Shown in pieces: positions 43,724 through 52,270 of a DNA stretch of 64,000 nt. Both the position numbers and the translations under genes were made by a program. Source of the stretch: JAAUTY01 sp964397305 (GTDB lineage Bacteria > Cyanobacteriota > Cyanobacteriia > Cyanobacteriales > Spirulinaceae); NCBI GenBank assembly GCA_964397305.1, contig CAYNIP010000022.1:6626-70625 (forward strand), read 5' to 3'. The first letter of the stretch is position 1. Every line of letters starts with the position of its first letter. Under the pieces are notes generated by a model, which was given only the letters and a program-made list of their open reading frames with translations, had not been told where the DNA came from and did no database searches.

Positions 43724-43918
43724 ATGGCACAGCGTACTTGGTTGGGCGATCGCCTGAAGCCCCTGAACTCGGAGTACGGCAAAGTTGTCCCCGGCTGGGG
43801 AACAACGCCGCTGATGGCCGTTTTCATGGGTCTATTCTTCGTCTTCCTGCTGATCATCTTGCAGATCTACAACGCCGATCTGATCCTGACCAGCTTCGAC
43901 CTCAACTGGGGCGGCTAA
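43724..43918 (+). CDS. psbH: photosystem II subunit PsbH
   Basis: A 64-residue PSII core phosphoprotein homologue with one helix. Features: TWLGDRLKPLNSEYGKVVPG at the stromal face, then TTPLMAVFMGLFFVFLLIIL. Length and the ending NADLILTSFDLNW fit cyanobacterial PsbH. It is divergent from psbN and followed by a hairpin. Confidence 0.97.
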   Translation: MAQRTWLGDRLKPLNSEYGKVVPGWGTTPLMAVFMGLFFVFLLIILQIYNADLILTSFDLNWGG

Positions 43919-43957
43919 CCCTCGCCGACTCGAGGCCCTGGGCCTCTTCCATGACAG

Positions 43958-43980
43958 CCCCCGCTCCCCGGGGGTTGTTT
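43958..43980 (+). terminator. psbH terminator
   Basis: CCCCC (43958-43962), loop GCTCCCC, GGGGG (43970-43974), then TTGTTT. It lies 40 bases after the psbH stop. Confidence 0.6.
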
Positions 43981-44191
43981 GCCATGTTAACGTGAGAGGT
44001 TCAGCCTTAGGCTACCTCCCTGAGGGCCCGTCCCCAAGCCGACAACCCTTGATAACCTGTAGATTGGGTTGAACCGCAGGAAACCCAACGCAACCCGGCT
44101 GCTGTTGGGTTTTACCAGACTCAGCCCCCTCTCCGATCGAGACCTGTCAGGCCGTCCGGCGACCTCCTAGCTTGTACTCGCAAAACATCCC

Positions 44192-44512
44192 ATGAATATC
44201 TTTGGTATCGGTTTGCCCGAAATGGCGCTCATTTTTGTCATAGCGCTCCTTATTTTCGGGCCCAAAAAGCTCCCGGAAATTGGTCGCAGTCTCGGCAAAG
44301 CGATTCGCAGCTTCCAAGAGGCCTCCAGCGAATTTCAAAACGAGTTCAAGCGGGAGGCAGAGAAGGTCGAGAATACGATCAAAATGCAGGCTCGCCTGGA
44401 AGCAGCCGATGGTGAGGTTGCCGCGCCCCCAACGGACCCGGGGGCGACGACAACGGCCGAGCCCGCTGAGGCCTCGGAAGAAGCCCCGGCGAGGGAGTCC
44501 AGCAGCAGCTAG
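44192..44512 (+). CDS. tatA: twin-arginine translocase TatA/B-type subunit, second paralogue
   Basis: A 106-residue Tat subunit with N-terminal helix MNIFGIGLPEMALIFVIALL, the FGPKKLPE hinge, and an amphipathic helix (IGRSLGKAIRSFQEASSEFQ). The charged tail with a Glu/Ala-rich C-terminus is longer than in the 60-residue paralogue at 31720-31902. The MNIFGIGLPE start is characteristic of cyanobacterial/plant TatA (Hcf106-like relatives exist). The two paralogues may play TatA and TatB-like roles; which is which is uncertain. Confidence 0.9.
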   Translation: MNIFGIGLPEMALIFVIALLIFGPKKLPEIGRSLGKAIRSFQEASSEFQNEFKREAEKVENTIKMQARLEAADGEVAAPPTDPGATTTAEPAEASEEAPARESSSS

Positions 44513-44536
44513 CTGGGGCCCCAGCATCGCCACGGT

Positions 44537-44563
44537 GGCGGGCTGATGAAAGCTCAGCCCGCC
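44537..44563. terminator. bidirectional hairpin between tatA and response regulator
   Basis: Perfect 10-bp stem GGCGGGCTGA and TCAGCCCGCC around TGAAAGC, located between convergent genes. No T-tract on either side. Confidence 0.5.
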
Positions 44564-44590
44564 AAGGCCCCTACGGGGCATCCCCCGATC

Positions 44591-45313
44591 CTAACCCGGA
44601 GTTTCTTCCGGGCCAGGGATTTCAAAGCGGTAGCCGTAGCCGCGCACCGTCTTGATCAGCGAAGGCTTGGAGCCGTCGATGTCGATCTTCTTGCGGATCT
44701 GCCCGATGTGAACATCGACCACGCGCTGGTCGCCCACCATTTGGTCGTAGTCCCAGACGGCATTGATCAGTTTGGGGCGGCTCAGGGCTTGGCCGGGGTG
44801 GCTGGCTAGGAAATACAGGAGATCAAACTCCAGGGCCGTGAGCGGCACTGATTTGTCATCGACTCGCACCTCCCGCCGCTCCGGATCAATCGTCAGGTGG
44901 CCGAACACCATCGCCTGGTTATCCGGCTCATTCGTCACGGCTCGCTGACGCTTTAGAATTGCCCCAACCCGAAATTCCAGTTCCAGCAGGTCAAAGGGTT
45001 TGGTCAAATAGTCATCCGCCCCTTTCCGAAACCCAATCGCCTTGTCCTCGGTATCCGTGCGGCTGGTGAGCATGAGCACAAAGACATCGGTGCGGCTCTG
45101 CATCTGCTCACAGAGGTTGTAGCCTAGGGAGTCGGGCAGATTGACATCCAGAATCACGAGGTCGGGATTGAAGGCATCGAAGCTCATGAGGGCAGACTCC
45201 CCATCGGCCGCTGATTCGACTTGATAGCCCTTCTGGCTCAAAAAACGAATCACAAGATTCCGGATCGCCGGGTCGTCGTCAACAACAAGAATCTTGGCGG
45301 GGGCAGTAGCCAT
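44591..45313 (-). CDS. OmpR/PhoB-family response regulator
   Basis: A 240-residue two-component regulator: a receiver domain with VVDDDPAIRN and phospho-acceptor DLVILDVNLPD (Asp55 region), Lys of YLTKPFD, and a C-terminal winged-helix domain (LTALEFDLLYFLASHPGQAL, VVDVHIGQIRKKI, TVRGYGYRFE). It does not match remembered RpaA or RpaB motifs well. The partner kinase is not adjacent. Target genes are unknown. Confidence 0.88.
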   Translation of the reverse strand: MATAPAKILVVDDDPAIRNLVIRFLSQKGYQVESAADGESALMSFDAFNPDLVILDVNLPDSLGYNLCEQMQSRTDVFVLMLTSRTDTEDKAIGFRKGADDYLTKPFDLLELEFRVGAILKRQRAVTNEPDNQAMVFGHLTIDPERREVRVDDKSVPLTALEFDLLYFLASHPGQALSRPKLINAVWDYDQMVGDQRVVDVHIGQIRKKIDIDGSKPSLIKTVRGYGYRFEIPGPEETPG

Positions 45314-45825
45314 AGCTTTTTACGGCAGTGAAGGCGAACTCTCAGGAGGCAAGGCATTGCGAAGTCGCGGGGGCGCGTACCCAGCATTCTACTAGACCAG
45401 TGTAGGCCAACGGCGGGTTCGAGTATGCAAGCGGCGCAGCTATTGCCATCATAGACTGGGTTGAGGGCTGGTCTGCACCCCTACTCAGGCCGGTCAAGGA
45501 GCCAAGGCTAGGCTAGGCTAGGGGCTCAGCTATTTTAGCGGGATGTTTTGGTATTGGGTGGCACTAAAGAGGGTGAGGGCTGATGGCGATCGCCACAGGT
45601 CGCGATCGCCTACCCTACAATGATGAGGATGCAGCAGGCGGGTCCCAGCCTGCCTCGCCTCGGGTTAGACTAACGGAAGAGAGTAGGGTTAAGGTTGGCT
45701 GTGATTGGCCTTTTGTCAACCCTGAGACGGTCTTCAGTCGCCGTCTCGCTTTAAGGTCGAGTCATGTAAGGTTGAGTCATGTTTAGGAGTCCCAGGCCGA
45801 GACGGGAGGATCTCAAGAGTTGGAA
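45314..45825. other. 512-base gene-free interval with hairpin and small repeats
   Basis: Between the divergent response-regulator gene and the CPP1-like gene. GGCTAGGCTAGGCTAGG is a 5-base repeat near 45507. GAGACGG (45724-45730) and CCGTCTC (45741-45747) form a hairpin. A 15-base tandem duplication AAGGTCGAGTCATGT / AAGGTTGAGTCATGT spans 45753-45782, close to the CPP1 start. No ORF is convincing. Confidence 0.4.
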
Positions 45826-46458
45826 ATGAGCAACCAAAATCCATACGAAACACTTGGCGTTGCGCCGGATGCTTCCTTCGAGGAAATCCAGAACGCTCGG
45901 ACTCGCCTGAGCCAACAGCACCAAGACGATACCAAGTTAGTCGAGACCGTCGAGGCGGCCTACGATGCCATCATTATGGAGCGCCTCAAACTGCGCCAGG
46001 AAGGCAAGATCAAGGTTCCCGAACGGATTCGCTTTCCGGAGCGGAGCGCTGATGTGCCCCCCAGCCCCCTGGCAGCCCCCACCGCAGCCCCCCCCGCTTG
46101 GCTGCAATCGTTTTTGGATACCCCCACCCGGGCGGATATCCTGCTCCCGACCGGCCTCTTTCTCGCCCTCGCCGTCTTAACTTTCTTTGCCCAAGGAGAT
46201 GCCCAAGCCCAATCCCTAGTCTCCCTGGTGTTGGCCCTGGGTTTTGGAGCTACCATTTACCTTGTGAGCCGGAAGGAGAATCGCTTCGGCCGTGCCTTCC
46301 TGATGGCCCTGGCGAGCTTGCTGCTGGGGATCGGTCTAGGCTTTTTGTTGGCAGGCCTAATGACCACCCCCGTGGGCAATGGCGGCCTGGCGGCTGAGCA
46401 GGTGGCAGCCCTGGTAGCCCTCTTCCTCTTCTGGTTGGTCAGTGCCTTCCTCCGCTAG
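45826..46458 (+). CDS. CPP1-like family membrane protein with J-like domain
   Basis: A 210-residue protein with an N-terminal J-like domain without the HPD motif (NPYETLGVAPDASFEEIQNA) and four predicted C-terminal helices (PTGLFLALAVLTFFA, LVSLVLALGFGATIYLV, FLMALASLLLGIGLGFLLAG, VAALVALFLFWLVSAFL). This matches the CPP1 family, a chaperone-like protein for protochlorophyllide oxidoreductase in plants. Start MSNQNPYETLG at 45826 is used; an ATG two codons upstream exists. Confidence 0.85.
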   Translation: MSNQNPYETLGVAPDASFEEIQNARTRLSQQHQDDTKLVETVEAAYDAIIMERLKLRQEGKIKVPERIRFPERSADVPPSPLAAPTAAPPAWLQSFLDTPTRADILLPTGLFLALAVLTFFAQGDAQAQSLVSLVLALGFGATIYLVSRKENRFGRAFLMALASLLLGIGLGFLLAGLMTTPVGNGGLAAEQVAALVALFLFWLVSAFLR

Positions 46459-47153
46459 GGGGTGGGCAAGAGGGCCCTTTCAAGAATCAGATCCGCCGCC
46501 TCTGCGAGGTTGCCGACCAGGAAATTCGGCTGGTAGTAGCTGAGTTGCTCGCGATCGCGAATCCCCGAGAGCACCGCGATCATCGAAATCTGTTGCGCCT
46601 GGGCGGCGAGCACATCGGCCTCCGTGTCCCCGACCATCCAGGCTTGGGTCGCAGGAGCTAGCTCGGCCACGGCCCGCGCGAGCAGCGTCGGCTTCTCCTG
46701 CACATCCTGCTGCCGTACCTGCCAATCCCCAATGCAGAAGCGCCGCTCCGGGGGAAAGAAGCGCCCTAGGTCGTAGCGCTCTAGGGGAACGGCGAGTTCG
46801 CGATCGCGCCGCATCGTCACGACCGCCAGCTCAACCCCATGGGCCTGCAAACGCTCCAGGGCTGCCACGGCCCCAGGAATCAACGTATCGAGGTTGAGAT
46901 AGCGCAGGGCGTGGATCGTATCGCGGCGCAGGCGAGCAAAGTGGTGCGCCTGGTCCGTCGAGAGACCCGATCGCTCCCCGATCTGCCGCTCCGGAACCCG
47001 CGCCCGCTTCAAGCGCCAGAACTCAGCCTTGGACAGGAGGGTGATCGCCTGGCCGGGAGGGCGACAGCGACCGAGGCAGTGTTGATAGACACGGTAGTAG
47101 CGGTCGGAGACATCGGCAATGGGCCCATCGAAATCAGTGAATAGCCGCAGCAT
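46455..47153 (-). CDS. HAD-superfamily hydrolase
   Basis: A 232-residue phosphatase with motif I FTDFDGPIAD (Asp7 and Asp9), motif II VVTMRRD, and motif III/IV WMVGDTEADVLAA. The long upstream reading frame to 47321 overlaps the SDR gene region and lacks HAD features, so the Met at 47153 (MLRLFTDFDGP) is chosen. It overlaps the CPP1-like gene by 4 bases at the stops (convergent). The substrate is unknown. Confidence 0.78.
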   Translation of the reverse strand: MLRLFTDFDGPIADVSDRYYRVYQHCLGRCRPPGQAITLLSKAEFWRLKRARVPERQIGERSGLSTDQAHHFARLRRDTIHALRYLNLDTLIPGAVAALERLQAHGVELAVVTMRRDRELAVPLERYDLGRFFPPERRFCIGDWQVRQQDVQEKPTLLARAVAELAPATQAWMVGDTEADVLAAQAQQISMIAVLSGIRDREQLSYYQPNFLVGNLAEAADLILERALLPTP

Positions 47154-47298
47154 GAGAATTAAGCCTTCCTTCAACCTCTCCCCTCCAGTATGAAGTTTTG
47201 TGATCATTCCTTCAGCGGGTCGCGACCCGGTATCGTCGGATCGGTGGGGAGCAGTGCGGACAAAATCAGCGCGGGGCATGACCCAGGAGTGAATCACC

Positions 47299-48234
47299 AT
47301 GAGCAAACAGGTCCTAGTCACGGGGGGAACCGGTTTTGTGGGCGCGAACTTGGTGCGCCGCTTGTTGCAGGAAGGGCACGCGGTTCACCTGCTGGTGCGG
47401 CCTGGGTATCGGCCCTGGCGGATTGAGGCCCTGCGGGCCGATCTGCGGCTCCATGTCGTGGAGCTGGCTGATGCGGCCGGGGTGCAGGCGGTCGTCCAGG
47501 CAGTCCGGCCGGACTGGATCTTTCACCTGGCGGTCCACGGGGCCTACTCCGATCAAACCGATGTCGGGCAGATCGTCCAGACCAATATTCTCGGCACGGT
47601 CAATCTCGTGCAAGCGGCCCTGACAACTGGGTTTGAGGCCTTTGTCAATACGGGCTCCTCCTCGGAGTACGGCTACAAAGACTTTGCGCCCGTGGAAACC
47701 ACCTGGCTGGAGCCCAACAGCTACTATGCCGTCGCTAAGGCCGCGGCGACCCTCTTTTGTCGCTACACCGCCCAGCACCACCAGGTCCGCCTACCCACCC
47801 TGCGCCTCTACTCGGTCTACGGCCCCTACGAGGAGCCGAAGCGCCTGATCCCGACCCTGATCCGGGAGGGCTTGCAGGGGCGCTTGCCGCCGTTGGTCAA
47901 CCCGAAGATTGCCCGCGACTATATCTATGTGGAGGATGTAACGACGGCCTACCTGCTGGCCTGCACCCAACCCCTGGCCGATCTGGGGGCGGTCTACAAC
48001 GTCGGGACGGGGGTGCAGACGACCCTGGGGGAGATCGTGGCGATCGCCCGCCAGACCCTGGCGATCCCGGCGGAACCCCAGTGGGGCTCGATGCCGGATC
48101 GCCACTGGGATACCACCGTCTGGGTGGCCGACAGCCGCAAGCTGCAACAGGACCTCGGCTGGCAACCCCGCTACAGTGTTGTCGAGGGATTTCAGGCCAC
48201 AGTAGCCTGGCAGCAAGCCCCGGCCCACCCCTAA
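47299..48234 (+). CDS. NAD-dependent epimerase/dehydratase (extended SDR)
   Basis: A 311-residue sugar-nucleotide-type SDR. The Gly-rich motif GGTGFVGANLVRRLLQEG (residues 9-26) binds NAD(P). The catalytic Tyr and Lys are in YYAVAKAAATLF, and Ser is in NTGSSSEYGY. RLYSVYGPYEEP and RDYIYVEDV are family hallmarks. It probably acts in nucleotide-sugar or LPS biosynthesis. It stands alone with no glycosyltransferases nearby. Confidence 0.85.
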   Translation: MSKQVLVTGGTGFVGANLVRRLLQEGHAVHLLVRPGYRPWRIEALRADLRLHVVELADAAGVQAVVQAVRPDWIFHLAVHGAYSDQTDVGQIVQTNILGTVNLVQAALTTGFEAFVNTGSSSEYGYKDFAPVETTWLEPNSYYAVAKAAATLFCRYTAQHHQVRLPTLRLYSVYGPYEEPKRLIPTLIREGLQGRLPPLVNPKIARDYIYVEDVTTAYLLACTQPLADLGAVYNVGTGVQTTLGEIVAIARQTLAIPAEPQWGSMPDRHWDTTVWVADSRKLQQDLGWQPRYSVVEGFQATVAWQQAPAHP

Positions 48235-48430
48235 ACAGTTGGTTTGCCGTTTGTAGTGCGAACTTCAGTCCGCCTCAGGACCTTAGGAGCAAGCAGCCGC
48301 AACGAGAACTCTATATCCGCTGCAAGGTGAGCCGCCGCGTACATCTGGTAAAGAATGCAGCAGACACCCTGGAAGGGTTTTTGCAAAATGGTTAAACTCA
48401 TTTGTTAAGCCATTGTTGAGGAGAAAGCGC

Positions 48431-48856
48431 GTGAATGCTGCGGAACAAGCCACAAGTTTTAACCTGGCCGCCAAGATCGCCAGCGTCGTCACCTTGTTTA
48501 AGGCCCAGTTTCCGGATGCGCGAGCGGACCTGAAGCCCTGGCTCAATGAACCTGAAACCCTGGAGCTGGTTGATCCGGACTCGATCGACATTGGCTTTCA
48601 TCTGCCGGGCTGGAGTCCCCGCTTTCAGGGTCGCAGCCTCTTGGTGCAAATCCGGTTCTACCGCGACCCCAGCGATGGGCAGCAGCGGTTGATCGGCTTG
48701 GAAACGGCCGCCTTCAACCACGAAGGCGAGGCTTGGCGACTCTCTACCATTGGCTGCTGGCAAATCGAGGGCAGCTATCGGCCGGCGGCGGAGGTGAGCG
48801 ATCGCCTCCAAGAGTTCTGCCGCCAAGTGTTCAAGCTCTTCGAGCCCGCCCCTTAG
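48431..48856 (+). CDS. conserved hypothetical cyanobacterial protein
   Basis: A 141-residue soluble alpha/beta protein. Translation from the GTG at 48431 is preceded by GAGGAGA at 6-12 bases; an upstream TTG at 48413 gives an implausible extension. Segments QIRFYRDPSDGQQRLIGLE and WRLSTIGCWQIEG are recognisable as belonging to a protein common in cyanobacteria, but no function is known to me. Confidence 0.6.
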   Translation: MNAAEQATSFNLAAKIASVVTLFKAQFPDARADLKPWLNEPETLELVDPDSIDIGFHLPGWSPRFQGRSLLVQIRFYRDPSDGQQRLIGLETAAFNHEGEAWRLSTIGCWQIEGSYRPAAEVSDRLQEFCRQVFKLFEPAP

Positions 48857-48948
48857 GGTGGCCCCGCCCGCGCTCTTTCCCAAACCTTGGCCCAATGGCA
48901 TCATAGGGAGGCACGCAAGTCCTCACCTCCTCTCCCCGCACTGCCCCT

Positions 48949-50505
48949 GTGACCATTAAACGGCTAATCTTGATCTTCCTCACCGTGCTGGCGGTGGGGC
49001 GCATTGCCTTGGCGCTGACGGCGAGCTTCTCGGAGCCCCAAGTGCAAGCGCAACTGGAACTGTACCAAACGGATTTGGTGCTGCGGGCGACGGCATGGCA
49101 ACCGGCAGCGGACAGCCCCTTCCAGCGCCCCGACCTGCGACAAGCCCTCCTCGGGGCCGATCCCTACGGCAAGGCCCAAAAGCAGTACGAGCAAGCCCGA
49201 GGGCAAGTTCAGGCAGAGCAGGCCCAGCTGGCCGCCCAGCTCGCGGCAGCGGGCGAGACCAAGCTGTTGGGTCAACCCGTGACGACCTTGCAGCTCTCCC
49301 CGGAGGCCGTGCAAGCCGTCCAGGCGCAACAGGGTCGCCTCCAGCGTCGCCAAGCCCAGCTCGACCTCGAAATCGGCTTGCTCCAGGCCGAGCAAGCGAA
49401 CGAGACGGCGGCCCAGGCCACCTGGGGTCAGGTAGCTGCCCAGGGACCGACGGAAGCGCTGATGGCGACGGCCGAAGTCCTTCAGGCCCTCTGGCAGGAG
49501 CCGCCCCAGGTGACGGCCCGGGCGGAGTCGGCGATCGAGGCCAATTTGCATGGCTGGTTTCGCGATCGCGCCCGTCGCCGTCTCTACCGGGTCCGGGACC
49601 AGCCCGAGGCCCTGGCGGCGCTGCTCCAGGCGCAACAGCAGGCCGCCCAGCGGGCGGTGGTGAAGCTGTTGGTTGTCGGCACGGTTCCCCTGCTGGGGGG
49701 GCTTTTGGGGGTGGGCCTGGCGATCGCCCTGCTGCTCCAGTGGGCCTTCCAGCGCGAGACCGCGATCTTGGCGAGAAATGCGGAGTCTGTCTGGTCTGTG
49801 CCCTGGGATGGCGAGACGGCTTGGCAGGTGATCATTGTTGGCTTTTGTTTCTGGGGCCAGTTCGTGCTGCCGCTGCTGCTGCCGCTGGCCGTTTCGGTCC
49901 TGGGCCTCTCCCTGGGTCAGGCAGATGTGCGACTGCGGGCGGTCTACATCCTGATCAGCTATCTCCTCCTGGCGGCGGGGGCCCTGGGGGTGCTCTACGG
50001 GTCGATCCGCGCCTACCGACCCCTGCCCCCCGACTGGTTTCGCCTGCGTGGGTGGAGTTCCTGGCCGCTCTGGGGTCTGGGGGGGTATTTAATCGCAGTT
50101 CCCCTGGTGCTGGTGGTCTCGTTGCTCAACCAGCAGCTCTGGCAGGGCCGGGGGGGCAGCAATCCTCTGATCTTGCTGGCCCTCCAGGCCCAGGACCAGG
50201 TGGCCTTGGCGATCTTTTTTGGCACAGCGGCGATCGCCGCGCCCCTGTTTGAAGAACTTATCTTCCGGGGCTTCCTGCTGCCATCCCTGACGCGCTACCT
50301 GTCCGTAACGCCAGCGATTCTGGTGAGTAGCTTGATCTTTGCGATCGCCCACCTCAGCCTGGCGGAAGTCTTGCCCCTGCTGGCCCTCGGTCTGGTGCTG
50401 GGGGTGGTGTACACGCGATCACGGAGCCTCTTGGCGCCGATGCTCCTGCACAGCCTCTGGAACAGCGGCACCCTCGTGAGCCTCTTTGTGCTCGGCAGTG
50501 GCTAG
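48949..50505 (+). CDS. CPBP-family intramembrane metalloprotease
   Basis: A 518-residue protein with a 270-residue N-terminal region (a helix, then a Gln/Ala-rich coiled-coil stretch) followed by about eight helices ending in a CPBP (CAAX protease/bacteriocin-processing-like) core: FEELIFRGFLLPS (EExxxR), a His in LIFAIAHLSLAEV and a second His in MLLHSLWNSGTLV. The start is a GTG at 48949. The N-terminal extension is long for the family. The substrate is unknown. Confidence 0.85.
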   Translation: MTIKRLILIFLTVLAVGRIALALTASFSEPQVQAQLELYQTDLVLRATAWQPAADSPFQRPDLRQALLGADPYGKAQKQYEQARGQVQAEQAQLAAQLAAAGETKLLGQPVTTLQLSPEAVQAVQAQQGRLQRRQAQLDLEIGLLQAEQANETAAQATWGQVAAQGPTEALMATAEVLQALWQEPPQVTARAESAIEANLHGWFRDRARRRLYRVRDQPEALAALLQAQQQAAQRAVVKLLVVGTVPLLGGLLGVGLAIALLLQWAFQRETAILARNAESVWSVPWDGETAWQVIIVGFCFWGQFVLPLLLPLAVSVLGLSLGQADVRLRAVYILISYLLLAAGALGVLYGSIRAYRPLPPDWFRLRGWSSWPLWGLGGYLIAVPLVLVVSLLNQQLWQGRGGSNPLILLALQAQDQVALAIFFGTAAIAAPLFEELIFRGFLLPSLTRYLSVTPAILVSSLIFAIAHLSLAEVLPLLALGLVLGVVYTRSRSLLAPMLLHSLWNSGTLVSLFVLGSG

Positions 50506-50573
50506 GGCGGGTCGCTCGTTTCCCCAGGCCTTCGGCGGGAGACAAGGTTAAGCAATCCCTGGATCGCAAGGCT

Positions 50574-52145
50574 TTAAGGGCCTTCCTGGTAGGCGATCGC
50601 CACAGCCCCGCCGCGCCGGGGATCGCCGGCCCCCTGGAATTCCCCCGCCAGATTCCGCCCCACCGCATGAACTCCCCCGAAAAACATACTCGGCTGCTGC
50701 CAGGGCAACACCACCGTTCCCGCCGGTAAGCTGGCGGGGTCGAGGGGTTCGCCGTGGGGCGGTTCCAGGTTGAAGGTCCCTGCTTCCCAATGCACCCGCG
50801 GCCGGGCCACCGCCTCCGGCAGGGACTGCTGGTAGTCCAGGAGATTGGAGAGTACCTGGGCGATCGCCGTGCGGATGCGATTGGAGCCCCCAGACCCCAG
50901 CACCACCTCGGGTCGGCCCCCTTGCAAGACCAAGGTGGGAGCCATCATCGACGACAGACGCTGCTGAGGCGGCCACTGGTGAAAGCCCAAAGGATTCAAG
51001 TCCGCCTCCCCCAGCATATTGTTCACCATGATCCCCGTACCGGGGATCACATAGCCCGAGCCCTCGCCGTTGGAGGTCGTGACGCTGGCAGCGTTGCCCT
51101 CGGCATCTAGGACACTGATGTGAGTCGTGCTGCCCCACTTGTTCAGATAGTCCCCGAACCGCTGCTGGTAGGGGGCCAACCGTGGCGCTGCTAGGAATTG
51201 GTCTGCCCAGCCAGGTTCGTAGAGGTAGCGGTCATAGCCCGTGGCCCGGGCCTCGTTGGTCAGGGCCATCACCTGAGCCCAGGCCTGGCGGTGGGCAGCG
51301 CTACCCCAGGGCAAGGCCGCAAGGTCGATCGCCGCCAAGAGTTGCAGGGTGAAGGCCATCAGGGCTCCCCCGGAACTGGGGGGCGGATTGGTCAAGAGCT
51401 GCCAGCCGCGATAGTGACAGGTTAAGGGGGGACGGATTTGGACCTGGTAGTTCTGCAAGTCAGCTTGGGTCAAGTGACCTCCTTGGGCTTGGCAGTCGGC
51501 CACGAGCTGCTGGGCGATCGCCCCTTGATAAAACCCGCGCGGTCCTTCCTGCACCCACTGCTCCAGGCTGGCGGCCAAGTCCGGCAAGGCCAACACCTCC
51601 CCCGCCCGGGGCAAGGACCCCTGAGGGGCAAAGAGACGGCGGCTGGCGGGGGTCGCGAGCAAGATCGGGGCCAGCAACTGGTGAAAGCAAAAATCCTGAA
51701 ACGGGCTCAAGGGCTCCCCCTGACGGGCAGCGGCGATCGCCGGTTGCGCCACCTCCCGCAGGGGCAACCGGCCCAGGCGCTTCTGCACGGTCCAGAGGCC
51801 GGCTACGGTTCCCGGCACGGCCATCGTCCCCAGGCCGATATGGAAGAGCTGTTGCGCGTCGCCAAAGTCCACGGCCACGGGGTAAAAATCGAGGTCAGCC
51901 ACCGGGCGCGGCTGCTGGGGCGTTTGGGTAAAGAAGTCGAAGAGCCAACGGTCTCCGGCGGCTGTCTGGGCCAGCAAAAAGCCGCCCCCGGCTAAGGAAG
52001 TCAAGGTCGGCTCGACCACGCAGGCCATGAGCACGGCGGCCACGGCTGCATCAAAGGCATTGCCGCCAGCGGCGAGGATCGCCTGCCCAGCGGCGGCCGT
52101 GCGGCGATCGCCAGCCGCCACAATTCCCCGAATCGGTTTTGTCAT
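50574..52145 (-). CDS. ggt: gamma-glutamyltransferase
   Basis: A 523-residue N-terminal-nucleophile hydrolase that transfers or removes the gamma-glutamyl group of glutathione. The autoprocessing Thr is in STTHISVLDAEGNA, and the oxyanion region is NGEGSGYVIPGTGIMVNNML. LGSGGSNRIRTAI and TLTSLAGGGFLLA are typical. A clear N-terminal signal peptide is lacking, so a cytoplasmic or non-canonical location is possible. It stands between CPBP and TPR genes. Confidence 0.92.
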   Translation of the reverse strand: MTKPIRGIVAAGDRRTAAAGQAILAAGGNAFDAAVAAVLMACVVEPTLTSLAGGGFLLAQTAAGDRWLFDFFTQTPQQPRPVADLDFYPVAVDFGDAQQLFHIGLGTMAVPGTVAGLWTVQKRLGRLPLREVAQPAIAAARQGEPLSPFQDFCFHQLLAPILLATPASRRLFAPQGSLPRAGEVLALPDLAASLEQWVQEGPRGFYQGAIAQQLVADCQAQGGHLTQADLQNYQVQIRPPLTCHYRGWQLLTNPPPSSGGALMAFTLQLLAAIDLAALPWGSAAHRQAWAQVMALTNEARATGYDRYLYEPGWADQFLAAPRLAPYQQRFGDYLNKWGSTTHISVLDAEGNAASVTTSNGEGSGYVIPGTGIMVNNMLGEADLNPLGFHQWPPQQRLSSMMAPTLVLQGGRPEVVLGSGGSNRIRTAIAQVLSNLLDYQQSLPEAVARPRVHWEAGTFNLEPPHGEPLDPASLPAGTVVLPWQQPSMFFGGVHAVGRNLAGEFQGAGDPRRGGAVAIAYQEGP

Positions 52146-52270
52146 CTCAACTCTAGCGGTTTGGACCCCGCCTGGGGGGTGGCATAAAACATGGGAAACT
52201 GCTAGTCTAGCGGCTTTTAGCCTTTCCTCTCCTCAGGGAGCGACCCGCCGCTGCGCTGCCTGCTTTTGCC

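Noticed and set aside
44591..45313. assignment of the response regulator as RpaA or RpaB
   Set aside because: The sequence does not match the characteristic segments of either as I remember them, so no symbol was given.
45583..45786. 67-residue plus-strand frame before the CPP1-like gene
   Set aside because: No family features and low-complexity composition; its 3' part covers the small tandem repeats.
49095..50252. 385-residue frame overlapping the CPBP gene in another frame
   Set aside because: Gly/Pro/Ala-rich with no domain; the CPBP frame has its conserved motifs.
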